Positions 37,385-44,384 of a DNA stretch of 64,000 nt are shown one piece after another. The notes under the pieces were generated by a model that was not told the DNA's origin, made no database searches, and worked only from the letters and a program-made list of their open reading frames with translations. This DNA is from Pseudobacteriovorax antillogorgiicola (GTDB lineage Bacteria; Bdellovibrionota_B; Oligoflexia; Oligoflexales; Oligoflexaceae), in contig NZ_FWZT01000020.1 in the NCBI RefSeq assembly GCF_900177345.1, forward strand, positions 94,845 through 158,844, written 5' to 3'. Both the position numbers and the translations under genes were made by a program. Position 1 is the first letter of the stretch. Each line of letters starts with the position of its first letter.

Positions 37385-38122
37385 ATGAACAAGCTGATTC
37401 TTGATGAAACAATTCTTATATTTACCGACGGTGCCTGCAAGGGCAATCCTGGGCCAGGTGGCTGGGGCGCTGTTATCGCAAAGCCTGATGGGCATGTTTT
37501 CGAGTTGGGGCGGGGTCATAAGAACGTCACTAACAACCAGATGGAAATGACTGCTATTGTCGAAGCGCTCCACGCTTTGGGCCAAGACCCAGGTGATGTG
37601 GCGATTCTTACGGACTCAACCTATGTCATCCAGGGCATCACCCAGTGGATCTGGGGGTGGATGAGAAATGGATGGAAAACAGCTTCAGGAAACGATGTGA
37701 GCAACAAGGAGCTATGGCAGAGCCTTCTCACTGCTGTCCAAGGACGGGAGAAGATCGGCAAGATTTCATGGCACTACGTTCGTGGGCATCGAGGCATCGA
37801 GGGCAATGAGCGTGTTGATCACATTGCTTCAGAGTTGGCCTTAGGGCATAAGGTTGACTTGTACGATGGCACTCTTCTGCGCTACGATCACGACATCCAC
37901 AACATTCCAGAGGATACTTCTCTTCCCGAGCGCAAGGAAAAGCCTTCAGGAGCTAAAAAGAAAGCCTACAGCTATCTAAGTTACGTTAATGGGGAGCTAA
38001 AAATTCATAAGACTTGGGCAGAGTGCGAAGCTCGCGTTCGCGGGCGAAGCGGAGCAAAATTTAAAAAGGCTATGAGCGCTTCTGATGAGCAGCAGATCAA
38101 AGAGGACTGGGGCCTCAGTTAA
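37385..38122 (+). CDS. rnhA: Ribonuclease HI with C-terminal viroplasmin/HBD-like domain
   Basis: 245 residues from ATG 37385; a GTG at 37346 would add 13 residues not typical of the family. RNase H domain 1-~155: catalytic carboxylates in FTDGACKGNPGPGG, NQMEMTAIVEAL, LTDSTYVI and GNERVDHIA. It cuts RNA in RNA-DNA hybrids. Residues ~195-245 (YSYLSYVNGELKIHKTWAECEARVRG ... KFKKAMS) form a hybrid-binding/viroplasmin-like domain, usually found at the N-terminus of eukaryotic RNase H1; the C-terminal position is known in some bacterial groups. Cytosolic, monocistronic. Confidence 0.93.
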   Translation: MNKLILDETILIFTDGACKGNPGPGGWGAVIAKPDGHVFELGRGHKNVTNNQMEMTAIVEALHALGQDPGDVAILTDSTYVIQGITQWIWGWMRNGWKTASGNDVSNKELWQSLLTAVQGREKIGKISWHYVRGHRGIEGNERVDHIASELALGHKVDLYDGTLLRYDHDIHNIPEDTSLPERKEKPSGAKKKAYSYLSYVNGELKIHKTWAECEARVRGRSGAKFKKAMSASDEQQIKEDWGLS

Positions 38123-38145
38123 TGTAGCGAGGCCATAACCTACTC

Positions 38146-38505
38146 TCAGGCCTTTTTGACAAAGATAGACTTGAGTCCCATGGCTCCAAAGCCATCGATT
38201 TTACAAGAAATATCATGGCCGTCAGGGCTGTCAGGCACCAACCGAATGTTTTTAACTTTGGTTCCTGCCTTCACGGGAGAGGATGCTCCCTTGACTTTCA
38301 AGTCTTTCACTACGGTGACGGTATCCCCATCTTGAAGGGGGTTGCCGTTGGCATCTCGAATCACAGTTTCGTCATTAGCAGAGCCTTCGGAAGCTTGATG
38401 AACGCTCCACTCATGGCCACACTCTGGGCAAATCCAGAGGCTTCCATCTTGGTAGGGGTAATTGGAGTTGCATTGTGAACACGTTGGTTGATCGGCATCT
38501 GACAT
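38146..38505 (-). CDS. yjdM: PhnA/YjdM family zinc-ribbon protein
   Basis: 119 residues from ATG 38505 (AAGGG 7 nt upstream), close to the family length. The N-terminal zinc ribbon has [25 protein letters not shown], followed by the PhnA domain [26 protein letters not shown] and the typical end KSIFVKKA. The family was named for alkylphosphonate utilisation, but its biochemical role is not established. Convergent with rnhA. Confidence 0.93.
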   Translation of the reverse strand: MSDADQPTCSQCNSNYPYQDGSLWICPECGHEWSVHQASEGSANDETVIRDANGNPLQDGDTVTVVKDLKVKGASSPVKAGTKVKNIRLVPDSPDGHDISCKIDGFGAMGLKSIFVKKA

Positions 38506-38625
38506 ATTTTTCCCTTGCATCTTTCAGAGGATTCTAGGGGGACTTTTGACCCCATGAACGATAGTAGTATCTCATCTGGGGGCAATATGTAAGGAAAACT
38601 TAGGTGCCTAAGTTGATCGCTATGG

Positions 38626-39333
38626 TCAAGAAGATTGCCTAGCCAGAAGGTCTTCGAGGCGATAGACATCATGGTTCCGATCAAAAATAACCCCGAGGCC
38701 TGAGGACGCAATCTTCTTCCGAAGGCTGGCGAGGTGTACTGAAAGAATGCGTGGTGCTACCGATTGGCCAGACCAAATTTCTTCATTGAGCTCTGTCTTG
38801 CTAACACCCTGTTCGCGATGTTCTAAGAGAGCGTCGAGTATTTGAAACTCCTTGCCTGTAAGTTCTGCTATCATCTCGTTATGCAAGTACACCTTGCGAA
38901 GTTTAGGGTCCAGCTGAATCCCAAGGTACTCCTGCTGAGCTGTACCGCTGCATTGCATTTCGATAGCATTCAGGCTCTTTGCTGCTAACTCATCTAAGTT
39001 AACTGGTTTGCTGATAAAATCCACAACTCCTAAAGCTAGGAATTTTCGTACAATATCAAGACTCGGACGCCCGGAGAGTACGATAATTCCACAATGGGCC
39101 TTAAGATCTTGCATTTCTGCGGACTGGAGTAGATCGATCAGAGTATATTCAGATGATAGATGGTAGTCACTGATGAGAAGATCTGGGTAATAATTTTCCG
39201 CTTCGCGAAGCTTTTTGAAGATAGCCTGGCGACTTTCGAAACACTCTATGTTGAAGTACTCTGATAAGCCCTGGGCAATGGTTTCTAAAAGTAAAGAGTC
39301 ATCGTCGAGGAGCCAAACATCATGCCGTTGCAC
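38626..39333 (-). CDS. OmpR-type two-component response regulator
   Basis: 235 residues from GTG 39333, chosen because AGGAGG (39343-39348) is 9 nt upstream and the receiver then starts at VWLLDDD; the longer ORF adds an unlikely N-terminus. Receiver 1-~120: acidic D10-D12, Asp56 in LLISDYHL, Lys in ISKPVN. The C-terminal winged-helix domain (LTGKEFQILDALLEHREQGVSKTELNEEIW ... VHLASLRKKI) binds DNA. No kinase gene is adjacent. Upstream of the PilZ gene, in the opposite orientation. Confidence 0.9.
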   Translation of the reverse strand: MQRHDVWLLDDDSLLLETIAQGLSEYFNIECFESRQAIFKKLREAENYYPDLLISDYHLSSEYTLIDLLQSAEMQDLKAHCGIIVLSGRPSLDIVRKFLALGVVDFISKPVNLDELAAKSLNAIEMQCSGTAQQEYLGIQLDPKLRKVYLHNEMIAELTGKEFQILDALLEHREQGVSKTELNEEIWSGQSVAPRILSVHLASLRKKIASSGLGVIFDRNHDVYRLEDLLARQSS

Positions 39334-39685
39334 CGTAACAAACCTCCTATCTAAGGGTTCGGTGACCCTAACAAATACTTGAGTGTCTTGTTTAGTACGG
39401 ATGTTTGATCTATTGGGAAACTTGGGGTGCAATCACATTTTTCTGCGACTCTGATAATCGTGACCCTGTGGTAAAAGTCCGGCTCAATAGTGCATATGTC
39501 GGGGTATTTAAAACATAAAGTGCAGCCTAAGAGTTCTTAGTCTAATCAGGGTCAATGATTTCGAAGGAGGGAAATAAGTCGCCCATGAAAGCGAGCAATG
39601 CTGGATAGGCATTGATTTGGTCTCTGTATGCGATACCCCTAGCGGACTATATTCACAGCTTGATTAAAACGGAGAACCAAAACTC

Positions 39686-40072
39686 ATGACAACAGAACGA
39701 CGACAAGCAAACCGTAAGCAAGTTTCCCTTGATGTTGTCAACGACAACCTCCAAGTGCTATCCCTGGGCCAATACTACGACTGCGAAATGAAAGATCTTT
39801 CAGGTGAAGGTGTCTGTCTCAATGTCAACGGCATGTTAGATCTGGAGCAGAATGCCATGATTATCTTGGTGGTTGGAGAACGGCAGTTGTTTATACCAAT
39901 GAATACCGTTTGGTCTAAGTGGGATGATGGTAACACTCACATTGGTTTGAATTGCAGTGGCACAGACTTGGATCACATCTTTCAAAATTTCCTTGCCAGT
40001 AAGATTCATGAAGCTGTTATCGATCAGGGCGAGCAAGACGTCGGACGCTTTCCTAAGCAGAAGGGTGCGTAA
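39686..40072 (+). CDS. PilZ-domain protein, probable c-di-GMP receptor
   Basis: 128 residues. The N-terminal RRQANRKQVSLDV has the RxxxR c-di-GMP-binding motif, and MKDLSGEGVCLNV the (D/N)-x-S-x-x-G motif, in the usual order and spacing, within a beta-barrel. Single-domain PilZ proteins pass c-di-GMP level to motility, secretion or envelope machines by binding a partner. The partner is not obvious here. About 80 nt separate it from the next plus-strand gene. Confidence 0.9.
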   Translation: MTTERRQANRKQVSLDVVNDNLQVLSLGQYYDCEMKDLSGEGVCLNVNGMLDLEQNAMIILVVGERQLFIPMNTVWSKWDDGNTHIGLNCSGTDLDHIFQNFLASKIHEAVIDQGEQDVGRFPKQKGA

Positions 40073-40150
40073 TCCATCTTGAGCCGAGAGGCTATTGATC
40101 CTAAGGTAGGAAGTTTGCGATAATATCAGCAAAACCTGCACAGGATAGCC

Positions 40151-41830
40151 ATGCTTCGCCTACTCCTTTTTTTCTTGCTGAGTCAGTCTGCACTTGGCGA
40201 CGATGATGTTCCCCATCGTGGGGCTTCGTATTTTGATTATCTCTTGAAAGAAGCTGGAATCACCTATGATGGTCGGGAGCAACCGCTAACGCCACATCCC
40301 TATCGCCGTATGGCAGAGGCGATCAATCAGTTCACGCCATTCTTCAGCGCTGTCATTCCCTTTGGGCGCTCACTTCAAAAAATGGCGAGCTACCCACAAA
40401 GCCTTAAGTATCCACGTCTTTTGCTTGCAAGCTCTGCTGACAAGGCGGGATTGAATACCCATCTTGAGGGGAGGCTATTCATTGGTTATGTCGAGCCTAC
40501 CGGAAAGCTAGAAGTTATTAGTTACAACAATCAGTTAGGGCGTTTTGAATTTCAGATAGTTGACGATCTGATTCCTGGAGGCAAGGCAAAAATTCGATAT
40601 GCCCGTCGGGAGCTTTGCCTTCGCTGTCATCAGGGTGGAGTTCCGATCTTTGCTGGGGGAGATTGGCTCGAAGCCACCGCATTCAATCATAGTCTGCGGT
40701 CATTAGTAGAAGAAGCCATGAATAGCAACCAATACCTTGGAGTTCCCTTGGCCCGGGATCAAAAAGCTGAGGCCTACGATCTCTGGCCAAGACCAGAGCG
40801 CTACGATGATATGGTCAACATTGGGGCTCGCCTCATAGGCTATCAAAAGGCATGGCAAGAGTTATGTCCCGCGACATACCAGCGGTCAGACTGCTGGTCG
40901 ACCTTGCTTTCATGGATGATATTCAGCAACCTATACCCAGATCAAGGATTTCCCGTACCTCGTCGTTTGCTCGACCAATTCTATAAGGTGCTGGGAGACG
41001 GCACCATCGATATTCCTGAAGATCGCATTCCTGATCATGATCCTGTTCAGAATGGTAAGCTCTCCTATCAGCTCCCAAAGAACAAGGACCCCAGCCGGAA
41101 CCGACCTAATCTTCGTTTGATTCTGCCATCCAAGAAAGACCAGCTTGGAGATCAGTACTACAAACTCTATATTCTGGTGCGGAGTATGGGCGAAAGTCTT
41201 TTTACGGAGAAAGATTTCGAACTGCTCCGTGAGCACATTGGAGATCCGCGGGGGCAGCAAACCAAAGCCATTGCATATGATCTATCGTTGGATCGCTGGC
41301 ATGCCACCGATGGCTACTGTATTCCATCGGCATTGGGCATGAAGGATGTTTTAGACCAAAAGAAAAGTGAATTGAAAGTTTTTTGTTATGGCTCGCCCAT
41401 GAAACTCATGAGATCTGCATTTCAAAAGATTCACCATTCTCAAGGGGCAATCATCGTCCGTGAGTCGGTTCTCAAGCAATTAGACGGCTACCTAGCAACC
41501 CAGTTCTGGCAAGATCTTTGTTGTCAGGAAGATCAAGCTATTAGCCAAGAAACGTATTCCAAAAGCAAGTCTTATTTGATTAAGAAAGATCTAAGTGATC
41601 AAAGACTTAAGCCATTCTTCGAGTTTTGTAGTGAATGCCATCTCCATCAAGATTTACCACCCCCATTTCTTGCTGGTGCTAGCGAAAAGATGGTTCTCGA
41701 TCAACTCCGTTCTCGCAAGAAGCTTATCGAGTTCAGGCTCAGAGAAGGACAGATGCCACCACATTTCGCGAGCAAGATCCCCAATCCAGAGCAACGCCAG
41801 GACTTGCTTCAAATTATCCTCGGTCTTTAA
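40151..41830 (+). CDS. Exported large protein with two haem-c CxxCH motifs
   Basis: 559 residues with signal peptide (MLRLLLFFLLSQSALG). CLRCH (156-160) and CSECH (493-497) are c-type haem sites, so the mature protein probably carries two haems in the periplasm. Residues around the first motif (ELCLRCHQGGVPIFAGGDWLEA) and second (CSECHLHQDLPPPFLAG ... MPPH) resemble the gene at 50367, which has the same plan (first CxxCH ~150 residues in, second near the C-terminus), so they are paralogues. No known enzyme family recognised. It may be an electron carrier or peroxidase-like protein. Confidence 0.8.
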   Translation: MLRLLLFFLLSQSALGDDDVPHRGASYFDYLLKEAGITYDGREQPLTPHPYRRMAEAINQFTPFFSAVIPFGRSLQKMASYPQSLKYPRLLLASSADKAGLNTHLEGRLFIGYVEPTGKLEVISYNNQLGRFEFQIVDDLIPGGKAKIRYARRELCLRCHQGGVPIFAGGDWLEATAFNHSLRSLVEEAMNSNQYLGVPLARDQKAEAYDLWPRPERYDDMVNIGARLIGYQKAWQELCPATYQRSDCWSTLLSWMIFSNLYPDQGFPVPRRLLDQFYKVLGDGTIDIPEDRIPDHDPVQNGKLSYQLPKNKDPSRNRPNLRLILPSKKDQLGDQYYKLYILVRSMGESLFTEKDFELLREHIGDPRGQQTKAIAYDLSLDRWHATDGYCIPSALGMKDVLDQKKSELKVFCYGSPMKLMRSAFQKIHHSQGAIIVRESVLKQLDGYLATQFWQDLCCQEDQAISQETYSKSKSYLIKKDLSDQRLKPFFEFCSECHLHQDLPPPFLAGASEKMVLDQLRSRKKLIEFRLREGQMPPHFASKIPNPEQRQDLLQIILGL

Positions 41831-41951
41831 ATGTCGTTCATACCTTAGAATCATTGACAAAAACTCACTCCCATTTACTCCTGTTTAGATGTAGCCGAAG
41901 GAGCGAGCTAAATGGCGATGCAAACTCACAATATTCCTAATAAGGCGTCTC

Positions 41952-42794
41952 ATGAGTAAAGTTTTATATCTAGGTATCGCTACTAGTCTATGTGTTTTAT
42001 CCTGCAAAAGTGAAGAAAAAACGACTAATGAAGCCCAGCCTCAAGCGGCGAGTTCGGATACCTCCTACGGGGAAGCGCTCAATGAAATGAAGGCAGCGTG
42101 TCGAACAAGCCCAACCTTTAGTCATGATGGAGCCCGAAACGGCAGCCTGATTCCCAACTACACGGGCTTTAATGCAAACTCACCGTTTAACGTTACACTT
42201 ACAATTCGGGTGACCTGTAACCCTAGCCTCAGTTCAGAGCAAATCACAGAGCGAGTTGGTGCGGAATACGTGGATATCATTTATCAAGCGCTGTCCGATT
42301 GGGCCTTGGAATATAATTGGTTTTCGGACAGATCCATTACCGCAGAGTTTGACGAGAACCTTGCCGAACTAGCTAGTTCAAGTGCAACCGATGATATGAG
42401 TTGGACCATGGTCTTCAACACCAAAGGAGGAGGGGACATCGACGTGAAGCTGGGCAGTTCTGATAATCTGGAGGTTGACGATTTCAAGATTATTGCGACA
42501 ACCTATACCGATGAGGCCATCACTTCGGGAGAGAATATTTTCAATAATCGAGCCAACGATGAGGGAACCTGTATCTCCTGCCATAGTGATGGTAATACAG
42601 CCCCTGTCCTCAATGGTGAATATATTAAGATTTGTTCCGATGATGAGACAGTTGGTGTCATTCTCAATGGTGCTTACAGTGGATCAGGGCAATGCAGTGG
42701 TGATGACCTGCCCGAAGTTGACCCACATGCTTTTGCCAGCATGATCACCGATGCCGAAGCTCGATCGATTATTGCTTGGATGAGGACTCAATAA
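41952..42794 (+). CDS. Lipoprotein with C-terminal haem-c motif
   Basis: 280 residues; lipobox LCVLSC with Cys18. Beta-rich N-terminal part of unknown fold. The C-terminal ~90 residues contain GENIFNNRANDEGTCISCHSDG and end ITDAEARSIIAWMRTQ, a mono-haem cytochrome-c-like domain (CxxCH plus the C-terminal helix). It follows the di-haem protein by 121 nt and may be its redox partner. A bidirectional terminator lies downstream. Confidence 0.82.
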   Translation: MSKVLYLGIATSLCVLSCKSEEKTTNEAQPQAASSDTSYGEALNEMKAACRTSPTFSHDGARNGSLIPNYTGFNANSPFNVTLTIRVTCNPSLSSEQITERVGAEYVDIIYQALSDWALEYNWFSDRSITAEFDENLAELASSSATDDMSWTMVFNTKGGGDIDVKLGSSDNLEVDDFKIIATTYTDEAITSGENIFNNRANDEGTCISCHSDGNTAPVLNGEYIKICSDDETVGVILNGAYSGSGQCSGDDLPEVDPHAFASMITDAEARSIIAWMRTQ

Positions 42795-42825
42795 GACAAG
42801 ATCTACCCTGAATAGCAGCAACGGA

Positions 42826-42862
42826 AAAAGGAAGGCCTCCAGTTTAGAGACCTTCCTTTTAA
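42826..42862. terminator. Bidirectional rho-independent terminator
   Basis: AAAAGGAAGG-c-CTC ... GAG-a-CCTTCCTTTT, a 10-bp stem (plus a second 3-bp part) flanked by an A-run and a T-run. It lies between convergent genes ending at 42794 (plus) and 42897 (minus) and can serve both. Confidence 0.85.
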
Positions 42863-42896
42863 TTTTTAATTAGTACTAAGTAACAGATCAGCCCTA

Positions 42897-43376
42897 CTAT
42901 TCAGGGCAGATCTTAGGAGAATGCTGAGAATTACCTACCCCATTGACGGCAAGTATAGAAAAACAGTATGCACTTGGATCGACAACTGTGGTTCCTAAAG
43001 CCTCTTTGATCTGAGCATCGGTCACTGAGAGGGAATACTGGTTGCCTTCTAAGACAAGGTCAGCAATGGCTGTGCTACTGATCTCCAGGGGAAGTTCTCC
43101 CGGTGGAATGAGAAATAATTTATACGCGGTAATGCCGGGATCAGCAGCGTTATCCCAGCTCATGCTGAACACCTCTGCTGGGGCTTCCTCACCGCCATCT
43201 CCCGCACTTTGGTCTTCGCCCTCGGCGGATGAATCACCAGTATTATTTTCTGTACCAGCTTCGCCACTGGCTAGAGTGCGGCGAGGCTTGATTTCAGGTG
43301 TTGGCTGGCAAGCATAAAGAAGCCAAACTCCTGAAAGTAGAACTGATACGCTAACAATAGAATGTTTTAAAGTCAT
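42897..43376 (-). CDS. Lipoprotein with fibronectin-III-like domain
   Basis: 159 residues; lipobox VWLLYAC (Cys23), an acidic/Ser-rich linker (~35-65), then an Fn3-like domain: FSMSWDNAADPGITAYKLFLIPPG ... YCFSILAVNGVGNSQHSPKICPE. Starts 25 nt after the LPMO-like gene on the same strand, so likely co-transcribed. Some SCE4755-type LPMO-like proteins carry an Fn3 domain in the same polypeptide; here it may be a separate partner. Substrate binding is the inferred role. Confidence 0.75.
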   Translation of the reverse strand: MTLKHSIVSVSVLLSGVWLLYACQPTPEIKPRRTLASGEAGTENNTGDSSAEGEDQSAGDGGEEAPAEVFSMSWDNAADPGITAYKLFLIPPGELPLEISSTAIADLVLEGNQYSLSVTDAQIKEALGTTVVDPSAYCFSILAVNGVGNSQHSPKICPE

Positions 43377-43401
43377 AATTTAGTTCCTAGTTTTCGTCGT
43401 T

Positions 43402-43956
43402 TTACTTACTTACTGCAAAGCCAGTTGGTGCTGCTGGCGGTGGCGCGTCAGCACTAGTGATGATGGCATCAACGCATGACTTATAGTAAGTCTCGTTTGC
43501 GCCATTCACCATGACTTGAACCATCTGCAAGGTGCAATCTGTGCAGGGGGTGTCGGGAACGACAAAGCTACCGGTATAGCGATTAGGGTTTGCTCGTGAG
43601 GGAGCTCCGGCCTGATCATCTGTAATCGTAACGATGTTGGTAAAGTTAATCTGGCCAGCGGTAGAAAGGTTCATCTCATAACGACCGTTGTGGTTGATCG
43701 TTTCTTCGATCTCGAATTCAACAGTCTCGCCTACCACCAACACAACTGGATTGGTCCCTCGGTTGACGCTGTTCCGACCACAAGGCATATCGTCGGTGGT
43801 TGCACCGCCCTTGTTTGCATCGCTGCTGTTTCGTGGAACTAATTTTGGTACTGTGTTATCAGCATTTACAACCCGAAGTCGGGCATGGCTAAAGCCGAGG
43901 TCTGGTGCTAATGCTCCGCTCAAGATGATACTAGCGATCATCGTTAATAATTTCAC
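43402..43956 (-). CDS. Exported SCE4755-type polysaccharide-monooxygenase-like protein
   Basis: 184 residues from GTG 43956 (GGGGGA ~9 nt upstream); the ORF is open further but the signal peptide begins here. Cleavage before His24 would expose an N-terminal histidine (FS|HARLRVVNADN). A second histidine lies in ETINHNGRYEM. Together these fit the copper histidine brace of lytic polysaccharide monooxygenases. C-terminal CTDCTLQMVQVMVNGANETYY and the SCVDAII segment match the SCE4755 LPMO-like family known from myxobacteria. It would oxidatively cut or bind polysaccharide outside the cell. Enzyme activity of this family is not established. Confidence 0.75.
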   Translation of the reverse strand: MKLLTMIASIILSGALAPDLGFSHARLRVVNADNTVPKLVPRNSSDANKGGATTDDMPCGRNSVNRGTNPVVLVVGETVEFEIEETINHNGRYEMNLSTAGQINFTNIVTITDDQAGAPSRANPNRYTGSFVVPDTPCTDCTLQMVQVMVNGANETYYKSCVDAIITSADAPPPAAPTGFAVSK

Positions 43957-44384
43957 GATAAGGTCCCCCTGTGTTGTCCTATAGACAAAAGTTTTCACCC
44001 ACTCGAACCATATCGGCCAGAACTCAAGGAAAACTAAACAAAAAATATAAAATGCAGAGATCTCTACGGAAATAAAGTGGCATTGGGGTCGTGATTTTCT
44101 GCCTTGGAGGAAGAATAGAGTGGTCCTGAACTTTACGCAGAAGGCAGAATGAAATTCAGGCCTTAAGATTTGGACTGGGTTCGACAACTGTGAGAGCCAC
44201 GCCAAGGGCAAAATAAAGATAGCTCAGTTACTCTACGATTCTCATAAGTTCAGCCCACCCAGTTCTTACGTTCCCGAAATTATCTAGTAATTTCCAAATC
44301 TTCTGTCATCGTAGGCTTATCTTTTCTAGGTGAAGTCCGAATAGGAGTCGAATGAACACAAGTAGATTTTGACGGGATTGCTTC
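43957..44384. other. Divergent intergenic region
   Basis: 428 bases between the LPMO-like gene (minus) and the HPt/CheA-type kinase (plus). The minus strand is open but looks non-coding. It should hold promoters for both. No palindrome or RNA gene recognised. Confidence 0.4.

Noticed and set aside
44212..44384. Extended N-terminus of the LPMO-like protein
   Set aside because: The open frame upstream of GTG 43956 lacks codon character and would hide the signal peptide and the N-terminal His.
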